A stretch of DNA of 64,000 bases. Source: JACMNW01 sp963708425 (lineage in GTDB: Bacteria; Pseudomonadota; Alphaproteobacteria; Rhodobacterales; Rhodobacteraceae). The notes under the pieces were generated by a model. The model was given only the letters and a program-made list of their open reading frames with translations, was not told the DNA's origin and searched no databases. The stretch spans positions 930,001-994,000 of the forward strand of contig OY970206.1 of assembly GCA_963708425.1 (NCBI GenBank), written 5' to 3'. Each line of letters opens with the position of its first letter. Position 1 is the stretch's first letter. A program made the position numbers and the translations under genes. Positions 1-8,209 of the stretch are shown here, one piece after another.

Positions 1-971
1 ATCTCGCCACCGTAAACCGCGTTGTGATCGCGCAGGGCGCGTTTCATGTGGCTGTGGCCAGTGCGGGACAGAATGCCCTGCCCTGCCGATTGGGTGATGA
101 TGCTTTCGGTGTTCCAGATGACCCTTGGTTCGTAGGCGATGGCGGCACCGGGTTCTTTGGCAAGAAACGCTTGGGCCAGCAGGCCGACGATGTATTCGCC
201 GGGGATGAATGCGCCAGTGTGGTCGAAGAAAAAGCAGCGGTCAAAATCACCGTCCCAGGCAACACCCATATCGGCACCGGAGGCAATGACGGCGTCGGCA
301 TTCATGCGGTGATTTTGCGGCAGTTGCGGGTTGGGCACGCCGTTTGGAAAGCTGCTGTCGGGGGTGTGGTTATGGCGGATGAAGCGCAGGGGGGCCTTGG
401 CTAGGGCGGATGCGATTGCATCGAAGGTTGGCCCGGCGGCACCGTTGCCCGCGTTGACAAGGATGGTCATTGGTTTGAGGGCGGCGATGTCGACGAACGA
501 TAGGATACGGGCGACGTAGGTGTCGCGGGCACCTGTCGCGGGGCGCCAAGTGCCTTGGCGGGTCGGGTGAAACTGGTCGGTTTCAGCAAGAGTGCGGATG
601 GCGGCAAAGATGGTTGCCGGGTCAAGCGGGGCGGAGCCTTTGGCGACCATCTTCATGCCATTGTCTTCGGCGGGATTGTGCGATGCGGTGATTTCTATAC
701 CGCCGTCGGCATTGAAATACGAGGTGGCGTGGTAGACCTCTTCAGTGCCGCAGAGGCCGAGATCAAGCACATCGGCCCCGGCGGCCATCAAGCCGTTGAT
801 GGTGGCTTGCATCAATTCGGGCGACGACGGGCGGCAGTCGCGACCAATGACAACGCGGGTGGCGGACAAGGTTTGTGCAAAAGCGCGGCCGATGCGAAAT
901 GCGATGTCGGCCGTCAGATCGACACCAACGCGACCACGAATATCGTAGGCTTTAAAACAGGTGAGGGGCAT
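1..971 (-). CDS. Phosphomannomutase/phosphoglucomutase, C-terminus cut by window edge
   Basis: An open frame runs from an ATG at 971 leftward off the window, giving about 323 residues. The protein opens with CFKAYDIRGRVG, the usual start of the alpha-D-phosphohexomutase family. Further in are the catalytic phosphoserine loop (ITASHNPAEDNGMK) and the metal-binding loop (AWDGDFDRCFFFD). These enzymes interconvert mannose-6-phosphate and mannose-1-phosphate (or the glucose equivalents) in the cytoplasm and feed GDP-mannose and surface polysaccharide synthesis. The sugar-binding and C-terminal domains lie mainly outside the window. No strong Shine-Dalgarno precedes 971. The family is certain; preference for mannose over glucose is inferred from similarity to ManB/CpsG-type proteins. 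Confidence 0.9.
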   Translation of the reverse strand, partial: MPLTCFKAYDIRGRVGVDLTADIAFRIGRAFAQTLSATRVVIGRDCRPSSPELMQATINGLMAAGADVLDLGLCGTEEVYHATSYFNADGGIEITASHNPAEDNGMKMVAKGSAPLDPATIFAAIRTLAETDQFHPTRQGTWRPATGARDTYVARILSFVDIAALKPMTILVNAGNGAAGPTFDAIASALAKAPLRFIRHNHTPDSSFPNGVPNPQLPQNHRMNADAVIASGADMGVAWDGDFDRCFFFDHTGAFIPGEYIVGLLAQAFLAKEPGAAIAYEPRVIWNTESIITQSAGQGILSRTGHSHMKRALRDHNAVYGGE

Positions 972-1123
972 CGGGTTGGCCTTGCACTTTGGTCGGATGT
1001 GCAGGCCATAGGCAAAGCGGTGCTTGGCGTCAAATGAAGGGCGGTTGTGGGGCCACAATCCCCTGAGCCAATGGTGCCAGATTGGGCCGGGTGGAACGCA
1101 GGGATTGCTCTGCTGCCAATGCG

Positions 1124-1567
1124 TCAGCTCGTAGGTTTTCTGCGCACGTATAGCTCCAGGCGGTGGTGAACGATCTCATACCCCAATTCGGCGGCGAGTT
1201 CGGCTTGTAGGTGTTCGATCCGATCTGATCGGAATTCCACAACGGCACCGGTTTCGACATCTATCATGTGATCATGGTGGGCGGGGTCAGCCGTTTCGAA
1301 CCGCGATGAGGCACCATCGAATGCGTGGCGCTGGATGACGCCTTGCGCCTCTAGTTCCGACAGGGTGCGATAGACGGTGGCGAGCGATACGCCGGCATCG
1401 CGGGCCTGAACGCGTTTGTGCAATTCGGCTGCATCGGGATGATCTTTGGCACCGGCCAGCACCTCAAGCAGCACCATGCGCTGACGCGTCATCCGCAGAC
1501 CGGCATCGCGGAGGGCCTGTTCAAGGTGCTTGGTCTTTTCGGCAAGCGCTTTCATGGAACCAGACAT
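1124..1567 (-). CDS. Fur-family metal-responsive transcriptional regulator (Fur/Mur type)
   Basis: The protein has about 147 residues. An N-terminal winged helix carries the family hallmark GVSLATVYRTLSELEAQG, and the dimerisation domain contains the metal-binding segment AHHDHMIDVETGAVVEF. The CxxC zinc motifs of classical Fur are absent. This fits the Mur/Fur group of alphaproteobacteria, which often senses manganese or iron, rather than Zur or PerR. The reading frame extends to 1636, but ATGs at 1567 and 1555 sit closer to the conserved N-terminus. I chose 1567 because the first 23 residues of the longer form look non-coding. It stands between the phosphomannomutase and a ThuA-like gene, with no sign of being cotranscribed functionally with either. 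Which metal it senses cannot be read from sequence. Confidence 0.88.
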   Translation of the reverse strand: MSGSMKALAEKTKHLEQALRDAGLRMTRQRMVLLEVLAGAKDHPDAAELHKRVQARDAGVSLATVYRTLSELEAQGVIQRHAFDGASSRFETADPAHHDHMIDVETGAVVEFRSDRIEHLQAELAAELGYEIVHHRLELYVRRKPTS

Positions 1568-1620
1568 ACAAGAATGAGCGGTTTTAGCAATAAGGCGGGG
1601 CTGATGGGATAGTTCGGGCG

Positions 1621-2268
1621 TTACCGCGCGGCCCAAAGTGCGCCGCGGGTAAAGATGGTCGCCATTTCGGGTACGGCAAATTCGGCGGAGGTGTGACCAA
1701 GGGCGGAGTAGAACACGCGGCCTTTGCCATACTGGCGCTTCCAGACCACGGGCATCACGACGCCTTCGACATCGGCCAAGTGTTCGCCGGTAAAGCGCGT
1801 GGTGGCGAGCACTTCGTTCGAGGGATCGACGTGCATGTAATACTGCTCGGATCGGTAGTCGAAATCATCAAGACCCTGAAGGATCGGATCGTCGCGCTGG
1901 GTCAGGTTCACGCGGTAGTCGATGATGTTGCCGGGGTGCGATACCCATTGGCCACCAGTCATGAATTGATATTCCGTCTCATTGCGAAAGCTGTCGCACA
2001 TCAGACCGTGGAAGCCCGCAAGGCCAGTGCCTGCGCGCACGGCGGCTGTCAGGCCATCAAGCTCGGGCTTTTCGATGGTGGACATGGTGATCATCGGCAC
2101 GATCAGATCGCGCGTTGCAAGATCGGGGACGGCGAAGGCAGCAGTCGTGTCGGCGACGGTGACGTCAAAGCCCTGCCCGGCCAGCATGTCGGCGACGATG
2201 GTGGCGCTGGCTTGCGGGGTGTGGCCTTCCCAGCCGCCCCAGACGATGAGTGCTGATTTCTTGGTCAT
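1621..2268 (-). CDS. ThuA-like domain protein (short form)
   Basis: This 215-residue protein has a class I glutamine-amidotransferase-like fold. It opens MTKKSALIVWGGWEGH and has GLAGFHG in the position of the nucleophile elbow, though with no cysteine there. It ends with the typical GKGRVFYSALGHTSAEF segment of ThuA proteins. ThuA and ThuB of Sinorhizobium act in trehalose/sucrose use through 3-keto sugars; ThuB is a Gfo/Idh/MocA dehydrogenase. Here the gene follows such a dehydrogenase by 10 bases, so the pair probably acts on one sugar. The ATG at 2268 has GAGG just upstream, so I prefer it to the longer frame from 2379, which overlaps the dehydrogenase. The substrate is unknown. Confidence 0.85.
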   Translation of the reverse strand: MTKKSALIVWGGWEGHTPQASATIVADMLAGQGFDVTVADTTAAFAVPDLATRDLIVPMITMSTIEKPELDGLTAAVRAGTGLAGFHGLMCDSFRNETEYQFMTGGQWVSHPGNIIDYRVNLTQRDDPILQGLDDFDYRSEQYYMHVDPSNEVLATTRFTGEHLADVEGVVMPVVWKRQYGKGRVFYSALGHTSAEFAVPEMATIFTRGALWAAR

Positions 2269-2278
2269 TTGGGTGCCT

Positions 2279-3376
2279 CTATTCGTTGGTGCCGTAGCCG
2301 GGACGCGCATCAAGGGCGGCAGGGCGGGCACAACCGTGCGCCATGGTTTGCCGGGTGCCGGTGGTCGCGGAGGTGGCAATTGCTTCTATGACCTCAAGCA
2401 CATGCAGTGCCAGATCGAGGCTGGCACGGTGCGGGCGATTGTCGGTGATGGCGTGGGCCATGTCGGCCAAGCCAAGAATGCGGTGGTTGCCTTGGCCATA
2501 GGCATGGATTTGCGGGAGGATTGACCAGTCGCCACCGTTATCAGACACTTGAATATCGCCCTGAAACTGGTTCGGGTCGGACACGATCATCGAGCCTGCG
2601 CTACCGTAGAGTTCGATGTGGTTGTGGCCGTGTTTCCAGACATCAAAGCTGGTGGTGATGGTAATCTGTGCGCCGTTCTCGAAATCGAGCAGTCCCGAGA
2701 TATGAGTGGGGACGGCGACATCAAAGCTTTCGCCCATGCGCGGACCGGACCCGATGGTGCGGGTTTGGCGCGGGGTTGCTTGCATGCCGATGACAGACCG
2801 CACGCGGCCGAGCAGATTGATCAGGCAGGTCAGATAGTACGGGCCCATGTCCAGCATCGGGCCGCCGCCGGGTTGATAGTAGAAGTCCGGGTTGGGATGC
2901 CAGCGTTCGTGACCCGGCACCATCATGTGGGCGGAACCGGCAACCACCTCGCCGATGGCACCCGCGTCAATGGCGCGGCGGGCTGTTTGGTGCGAACCAC
3001 CAAGGAATGTATCGGGGGCCGATCCGACGCGCATGCCGGTTTGTTTGGCGGCATCGACCAACTGCAGGGCATCAGCCAAAGAGACCGCCAGGGGCTTTTC
3101 TGCGTAGACGTGTTTGCCCGCCGCCAATGCCTGCAAACCGACGGCGACGTGATGCTGCGGTGTGGTCAAGTTCAGCAAGATGTCGATGCGCGGATCGGCC
3201 AACATTGCGGCGACTGACAGCGGCTCGAGCCCCCATTGGGCGGCTTTGGCGGTGGCGACATCTGGGTTGGCATCGGCGCAAGCCAGAATGTGCAGAATCG
3301 GAAAGCCGGGGGCCGCGCGCAGATAAGCATCGCTTATGTTGCCAGTGCCGATAATTCCGATCGTCAGCGGCGTCAT
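2279..3376 (-). CDS. Gfo/Idh/MocA-family NAD(P)-dependent oxidoreductase
   Basis: A 365-residue dehydrogenase. Its N-terminal Rossmann domain (residues 1-120) starts LTIGIIGTGNIS, and the family signature AGKHVYAEKPLAVS contains the EKP lysine. The C-terminal alpha/beta domain has the GGGPMLDMGPYYL segment. Such enzymes oxidise or reduce a sugar hydroxyl, often at C3, in the cytoplasm. It is immediately upstream of a ThuA-like gene, and a second dehydrogenase/ThuA pair lies at 6128-7968 in opposite gene order. The two dehydrogenases are only distantly alike, so they probably act on different substrates or positions rather than being recent duplicates. The family is certain; the substrate is not known. 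Confidence 0.9.
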   Translation of the reverse strand: MTPLTIGIIGTGNISDAYLRAAPGFPILHILACADANPDVATAKAAQWGLEPLSVAAMLADPRIDILLNLTTPQHHVAVGLQALAAGKHVYAEKPLAVSLADALQLVDAAKQTGMRVGSAPDTFLGGSHQTARRAIDAGAIGEVVAGSAHMMVPGHERWHPNPDFYYQPGGGPMLDMGPYYLTCLINLLGRVRSVIGMQATPRQTRTIGSGPRMGESFDVAVPTHISGLLDFENGAQITITTSFDVWKHGHNHIELYGSAGSMIVSDPNQFQGDIQVSDNGGDWSILPQIHAYGQGNHRILGLADMAHAITDNRPHRASLDLALHVLEVIEAIATSATTGTRQTMAHGCARPAALDARPGYGTNE

Positions 3377-3952
3377 GTTGCGGATTTCCTAAAGGGGTCT
3401 GGTTTGCGCCACGATGCCAAGCCCCAGCCCCGTTTGGCAAGGCATATGTCTTGCTCTAAGGCGTTTTCTGTGGCTCGATAAGTTACTCTCGCGGTTTGGT
3501 GGCGCGGAGATGGGTTGCGCAATGCTCGGCAGTGTTCAGCGCCGGGATCATTGTAGCCCAGATTTAGATGTTCTGATCAACGAAGGCTTGGCCAACTTGG
3601 CTGGCAGCATTACGACCGACCTCTCCCTGCAAGCGCAGCAATGTCGGTGACGGCAACTTGGCGATACCATTCATTTCGGCTGGCGGTGGAGAGGTCTTCG
3701 AACCCGGTGCCTCGCTTCGGTGTAGTGGTTCGGGCTGGCCATGCCGAACTCAAGATCTTCGGCGGCGATATAGGCAGCCATTTCGGGGCTTGAAGGGCCA
3801 TCATGACTGATCAACCAGTCGGATGCGATAGGTGTTTGTCGGGCATATTGCACGCGGCGGGGTGAAGCCGGGATACGGGCCGCGGAAAACGGCAGCACCG
3901 CTAACCCAATCGTTCTTTTCAACGACGCCGACTTTCATGTCGGCATCTTAGG
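3377..3952. other. Intergenic stretch with no intact gene; possible decayed coding remnant
   Basis: This stretch of 576 bases separates two minus-strand genes. It holds only short open frames. On the minus strand two of them (3671-3922 and 3610-3804) overlap in different frames, and a third frame starts at an ATG at 3938 and stops after about 46 codons. Such a staggered series is what a frameshifted remnant would look like, but I recognise no family in any of the pieces. It may equally be simple non-coding DNA with the promoter of the 2279-3376 gene. Confidence 0.35.
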
Positions 3953-5299
3953 TCATTCAGCGGCGGCTTTAACGTGTTCCATTGTTAGGTCAACGGCAGT
4001 CTCAACGGCGCGAAGCGTGTCGGTCAGACACGACGCTTCGTTGCTGTGCGCTTCGCACATAAACCACGGCTCGCGGCTGTCTGGTTCAACGATCACACCA
4101 AGATCGTGCAGGAAATAAGCCATCTTATCGTAGAAGGAATAGTCCGACGTCTTCCAATCGCGGTAGTTATCGGGAGCTTTTTCGGCGAAGAACAACCCGA
4201 ACATCGACGGATGCCCGGTGTAGGAATGCACGATGTTGCGGGCGTTCAGAATGCTGGAAATTCCCGCCTTCAGCCGCGTGCCATAGCTGGCAAGCGTTTC
4301 CAACGCCTGAGTTTCATCCAAAATGCGCAGGCATTCTTCGGCGGCGGCCAAGGATACCGAATGTGCGGTATAGGTTCCACCATGGGCGGCGCCGCCATAG
4401 CGGAACGTCCGCATTACGTCTTCGCGCCCTGCGACAACGGCGATGGGGTAGCCGTTGGCGACGGCCTTGGCGAATGTGGTCAGATCAGGGACCACGCCCA
4501 TGATGCCTTGGATGCCGCCCTTGCCGACACGGAAGCCAGATTTCACTTCGTCGATGATCAACAACACGCCGTATTTTGTGCAAAGCTCTCGAGCCAGCTT
4601 GACGTATTCGAGCGACGCCATGATTGAACAGCAATTGCCCTGAATAGGCTCGATCAACATCGCCGCCATCGTGCTGCCGTGGCGCTTGAAGACATCTTCC
4701 AACCGCTGCAAGTTGTTCATCGGCACCAGATGCGCCATCGCTTTCAAAGTTTGCGGAATGCCGCGGGAATATGAAACCACTTCGGGGTCTTGGTTGGATT
4801 TTGCGTCCCAGTCATTAACATTTGCCATCCACATCGCGGCGTCGAAAAGGCCGTGATAGCCACCTTCTACCAGCAGATAACTGTCGCGCCCGGTGTGGGC
4901 GCGGGCCAGACGCAGGGCGGCCATCACCGCCTCGGTCCCCGAGTTGGAAAAACGCACCAGTTCGGCGGCGGGCACCATTTTGGCAATGCGGTCGGCTACG
5001 ATCAACTCGCGTTCGGTGGACAGGGCGAAAACTCCACCCACGGCCATGCCTTGACGCGCGGCCGCATCCACCCGGTCATCGGCATAGCCAAGAATCGCCG
5101 GGCCATAGCCGAGGCGGTAATCGACGTAGGAATTGTTATCGATATCCCACGTCCGCCCGCCCTTGCCGCGGCTGACATAGATGGTCCGGTCATCGCCCCA
5201 GTAGCGGAATGTGGACGCTACCCCCAGGGGCAGACGTTTGACAGCACGCTGAAACTGGGCGTTCGATTTGGTCAATATACGCTTGGGTAAATCGGTCAT
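3953..5299 (-). CDS. Class III pyridoxal-phosphate aminotransferase (glutamate-1-semialdehyde aminomutase-like)
   Basis: A 448-residue fold-type I PLP enzyme. The phosphate-binding SNSGTEAVMAALRLAR is at about 118-133, the cofactor aspartate is D250 in LLIIDEVKSGFR, and the Schiff-base lysine is K278 in TTFAKAVANGYPI. It resembles glutamate-1-semialdehyde 2,1-aminomutase, but the housekeeping HemL is not normally found in a catabolic cluster. I therefore take it as a paralogue with another amino or keto substrate. It is divergent from a BetI-like repressor at 5464-6114, with a palindrome between them, and is flanked by sugar dehydrogenase/ThuA modules. That suggests an inducible pathway for an amino compound or amino sugar. 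The substrate is an open question. Confidence 0.87.
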   Translation of the reverse strand: MTDLPKRILTKSNAQFQRAVKRLPLGVASTFRYWGDDRTIYVSRGKGGRTWDIDNNSYVDYRLGYGPAILGYADDRVDAAARQGMAVGGVFALSTERELIVADRIAKMVPAAELVRFSNSGTEAVMAALRLARAHTGRDSYLLVEGGYHGLFDAAMWMANVNDWDAKSNQDPEVVSYSRGIPQTLKAMAHLVPMNNLQRLEDVFKRHGSTMAAMLIEPIQGNCCSIMASLEYVKLARELCTKYGVLLIIDEVKSGFRVGKGGIQGIMGVVPDLTTFAKAVANGYPIAVVAGREDVMRTFRYGGAAHGGTYTAHSVSLAAAEECLRILDETQALETLASYGTRLKAGISSILNARNIVHSYTGHPSMFGLFFAEKAPDNYRDWKTSDYSFYDKMAYFLHDLGVIVEPDSREPWFMCEAHSNEASCLTDTLRAVETAVDLTMEHVKAAAE

Positions 5300-5359
5300 T
5301 TTCCGGATCTTTGCAGTGTAAATCTGAGTTTGGATTGTTAGGTCTCAGGATCGCAAAAT

Positions 5360-5377
5360 ATTGACTGGACTGTCAAT
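5360..5377. promoter_or_regulatory. Bet-operator-like palindrome between aminotransferase and TetR regulator
   Basis: The sequence ATTGACTGGACTGTCAAT has perfect six-base arms separated by six bases. From memory it is close to the BetI operator of the E. coli choline operon (ATTGA-TGGAC-TCAAT core). It lies 60 bases upstream of the aminotransferase and about 87 bases upstream of the regulator, placed to control both. A TTGACT or TTGACA-like -35 may overlap it. Binding is inferred. Confidence 0.6.
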
Positions 5378-5463
5378 CAGAATCCAGTGTGGCGAAACTT
5401 TTCGCTTTTCTATGCGCGTCGATGCCTTAAACAAGGCTTGCGATTGTGCCTAGGAGCCGCCCG

Positions 5464-6114
5464 TTGGAAGACGCCATTCCCCAATCCGAGCCACCGCGCC
5501 GCAAGCTGCCGCGCGATGCTCGGCGTGTGCAGTTGATCGAGGCAACGATCGAGGTATTGGCCCTGCGCGGCTATGCCAGAACAACGCTGACCGACGTGGC
5601 GCGTCAGGCCGGGCTTTCGCATGGACTGGTCAACTTTCACTTTGAAACCAAAGAAAAACTGCTGACAGAAACGCTGCTGCATTTAGCCGAAGAATACCGT
5701 CTGAACTGGGTTGCCGCATTAGAGGCAGCCGGTAGCCGCCCGGCGCAAAAACTGGACGCGCTGATCAGAGCCGATTTCAACCCCGAGATTTGTACTCCTG
5801 CCAAACTTTCAGCGTGGTGTTCATTTTGGGGCGAGGCGCAAAGCCGCCCGATGTATCAGGAACGGTGCGGGTCCAATGACCAGATTTACAACGAACAAAT
5901 GGAAGCAATTTGTGCCGAGTTGTTGAAAGAGGCAGGGGTTAGCGGTGATGCGGCACGGACGGCACGGGTTCTGCGGGTGACCACCGAAGGCGTCTGGCTT
6001 GACATGATGACGATGAATGAACCCTATGATCGGCATGAGGCACTGGCGACGGTGTTTTGCTGTGCGGAGGCGTTCTTTCCGCAGCATTTCTCGAGCAATG
6101 GCTTGATCGGGTAG
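5464..6114 (+). CDS. TetR-family transcriptional regulator, BetI-like
   Basis: This repressor of about 216 residues has a TetR helix-turn-helix near the N-terminus (TTLTDVARQAGLSHGLVNFH). The ligand domain contains KLSAWCSFWGEAQSRPMY, a segment typical of BetI, the choline-responsive repressor. No betaine synthesis or choline genes are nearby; the divergent neighbour is a class III aminotransferase. The regulator therefore probably controls that gene and perhaps the flanking dehydrogenase/ThuA genes, with a different quaternary-amine or amino ligand. The frame is open from a GTG at 5446. I prefer the TTG at 5464 because AGGAG lies seven bases before it. The family is sure; the ligand is unknown. 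Confidence 0.87.
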   Translation: MEDAIPQSEPPRRKLPRDARRVQLIEATIEVLALRGYARTTLTDVARQAGLSHGLVNFHFETKEKLLTETLLHLAEEYRLNWVAALEAAGSRPAQKLDALIRADFNPEICTPAKLSAWCSFWGEAQSRPMYQERCGSNDQIYNEQMEAICAELLKEAGVSGDAARTARVLRVTTEGVWLDMMTMNEPYDRHEALATVFCCAEAFFPQHFSSNGLIG

Positions 6115-6127
6115 GGCCACTGCCCAA

Positions 6128-7186
6128 TCATTGCACCGACAAATCCAGTGAGCCTTGGCGGTCTGACAGCACAGCCAGATCCAGCACCTTTTGCAAGGCT
6201 GCCCCGCGCGCGAAATCAGGCAGCACCTGATTGCCCCTGCGGATCGTTGCGACGAAACGTTCATAGTTCGTCTGAACCGGCGGCACATCGACATCGCGCC
6301 AAGTGGCCGTCAGGATGTTATCATCGGTGCAGGCACGCAAAGCACTTATGTTGTTCTCATAGGAAACATCCAAGCCGCCCTTGGTGCCGAAAATTCGCAA
6401 GCGCAGATCATTGAAGTGCCCCGTCGCCATGCGCGACGCGTGGATCACGCCGACAGCCCCATTTTCCAACCGCAGATGCATGTTGAAGCTATCATTCGCA
6501 TCCAACACATACTCGCCGATGCGCCCACCGGCAGCCTTGTCAAACGTTGTCAGTCGGCAAGAGACGTGCGAGGCCCCTGCCCCAGCGACCAGCGTGGCAA
6601 AATCCAGAATATGAACGCCAATATCGCCCAGAACCCCAAGCGAGCCATGCGCCGTTGACAGCCGCCATAACCACTGTGCCTCGGTCGACCATTCGCCCCA
6701 CGCGGGTTGAGTCAGCCAGCTTTGCAGATACGACGCCTCAAAATGCCGCACCTCGCCAATGGCACCTTCGGCCACCATTTGTGCTGCATGTATTAAGGCT
6801 GGACCGTTGCGATAAGTCAGGTTGACCATGTTCACCACACCCGCTTTGGCGGCGGCGGTGGCCATTTCGGCGGCATGAGGGTAATTGGCGGCCAATGGCT
6901 TTTCGCATAGCACGTGCTTGCTGGCGGCTAACATTGGTAACGTGGTCGGATAATGCACTGGGTCAGGCGTTACGTTGGACACCGCATCAAACTGGCCCCA
7001 TTCCAACGCATCCGCGACCGAGGCAAAGCCCTTCGATATGCCATGTTTGGCATTGAAAGCGGTAAGACGGTCCGCGCTAGTGTCGATACCCGCAACAAGG
7101 GTAACGTCGGGCATCGCAGCATAAGCCTCGGCATGCGCGTTAGCCATGCCACCGGTGCCAAGGATCAAGACGCGGATCGGTTTCAA
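6128..7186 (-). CDS. Gfo/Idh/MocA-family oxidoreductase, second copy
   Basis: A 352-residue protein starting MKPIRVLILGTGGMANAH (Rossmann nucleotide-binding loop), with ASKHVLCEKPLAANYPHA carrying the EKP lysine and a C-terminal GFO/IDH/MocA domain. The start is a TTG at 7186 overlapping the stop of the upstream ThuA gene as TTGA, with GAGGGG seven bases before it. This arrangement implies translational coupling. With the ThuA partner it forms a ThuB/ThuA-like pair that probably makes and processes a keto-sugar. The downstream end converges on the TetR gene at 6114 with only 13 bases between. Confidence 0.9.
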   Translation of the reverse strand: MKPIRVLILGTGGMANAHAEAYAAMPDVTLVAGIDTSADRLTAFNAKHGISKGFASVADALEWGQFDAVSNVTPDPVHYPTTLPMLAASKHVLCEKPLAANYPHAAEMATAAAKAGVVNMVNLTYRNGPALIHAAQMVAEGAIGEVRHFEASYLQSWLTQPAWGEWSTEAQWLWRLSTAHGSLGVLGDIGVHILDFATLVAGAGASHVSCRLTTFDKAAGGRIGEYVLDANDSFNMHLRLENGAVGVIHASRMATGHFNDLRLRIFGTKGGLDVSYENNISALRACTDDNILTATWRDVDVPPVQTNYERFVATIRRGNQVLPDFARGAALQKVLDLAVLSDRQGSLDLSVQ

Positions 7187-7968
7187 CGCAGCCCCTCTTC
7201 ACCGTCGTGATGCAGGCGGGGGCCACGTTCGACAATCGGTTCCAGCGCTACGGATACCGGCACGTTGGGGGCATCAGTAGGGTCTGCGATCCGTTTGGCG
7301 GGGTTGTGCGCCCAATTTACAGCGTTGCGTAGCACCTTGTGGATGATGGGGTTATGATAAGTCGGATAAGTTTCATGACCGGGGCGAAAATAGAAGACGT
7401 TACCTGCGCCGCGTTTGTAAGTGACGCCAGACCGGAACACTTCACCCCCTTGGAACCAGCTGATAAACACCGTTTCTTGCGGTTCGGGAATGCCAAAGGG
7501 CTCGCCGTACATCTCTTCGTTTTCCAGCTCGAAATGATCTGGCAGGCCGGTGGTAATCGGATGGTTGCGCGATGTCAGCCACAGCCGCTCCCGTTCGCCT
7601 GCCTCGCGCCACGTCAAGTTGCAGGGCGTGCCCATAAGGCGTTTGAATATCTTCGAAAAATGCCCGGAATGCAGCACAATCAGGCCCATGCCGGACCACA
7701 CCTGTTCCGCCACCCGTTCCACCACGGCATCATCCACCTGCCCGTGCGCGGCATGACCCCACCAAAGCAGCACGTCGGTTTGCGCCAAACGCTCGGCGGT
7801 AAGCCCGTGTTCGAGCTCTTGCAAGGTGGCGGTGGTTGCTTGGATGCCTGGGGCACCGTTCAGCGCGTCGGCGATGCAGTGGTGCATGCCTTTGGGGTAA
7901 AGGTCGGATACGACTTTGTTGGTCTGTTCATGAACGTTCTCGCCCCAAACCACCGCGCGTATTGTCAT
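7183..7968 (-). CDS. ThuA-like protein (trehalose utilisation family)
   Basis: A 261-residue ThuA-domain protein starting MTIRAVVWGENVHEQ. Typical segments are DVLLWWGHAAHGQV, GLIVLHSGHFSKIFK and the closing GAGNVFYFRPGHETYPTYHN. The second ThuA of the window (1621-2268) lacks the long C-terminal part. The ATG at 7968 has GAGG six bases upstream; the longer frame to 8052 adds 28 residues without family likeness. It is the first gene of a two-gene operon with a Gfo/Idh/MocA dehydrogenase. In Sinorhizobium the equivalent pair acts on 3-keto disaccharides; the sugar here is unknown. Confidence 0.88.
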   Translation of the reverse strand: MTIRAVVWGENVHEQTNKVVSDLYPKGMHHCIADALNGAPGIQATTATLQELEHGLTAERLAQTDVLLWWGHAAHGQVDDAVVERVAEQVWSGMGLIVLHSGHFSKIFKRLMGTPCNLTWREAGERERLWLTSRNHPITTGLPDHFELENEEMYGEPFGIPEPQETVFISWFQGGEVFRSGVTYKRGAGNVFYFRPGHETYPTYHNPIIHKVLRNAVNWAHNPAKRIADPTDAPNVPVSVALEPIVERGPRLHHDGEEGLR

Positions 7969-8209
7969 TGCGTGCCTCAATTGTCGGTGTCCGCAGATTG
8001 CGGTTGTCACGCAAAAGCTAACGGAACTTTCGGTCAGGGTCCATGGCTGCACGATCCAAATCCACTGTCAGCCGCCGCCGGCAAGCAAGATATTGAAATC
8101 TGCGCTGCGCCTTGCCGACCGCGAAGCGTTACATTCTAAGCTAACGTTTGACTCCGCGACCTCGTATGCGGATCATCTTTTGGTAGGTTGACGCTTGGGG
8201 ACGAACGCC

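Noticed and set aside
2279..7968. Recent tandem duplication of the ThuA/dehydrogenase module
   Set aside because: Gene order is reversed and the proteins differ in length and most positions, so the two modules are not recent copies.
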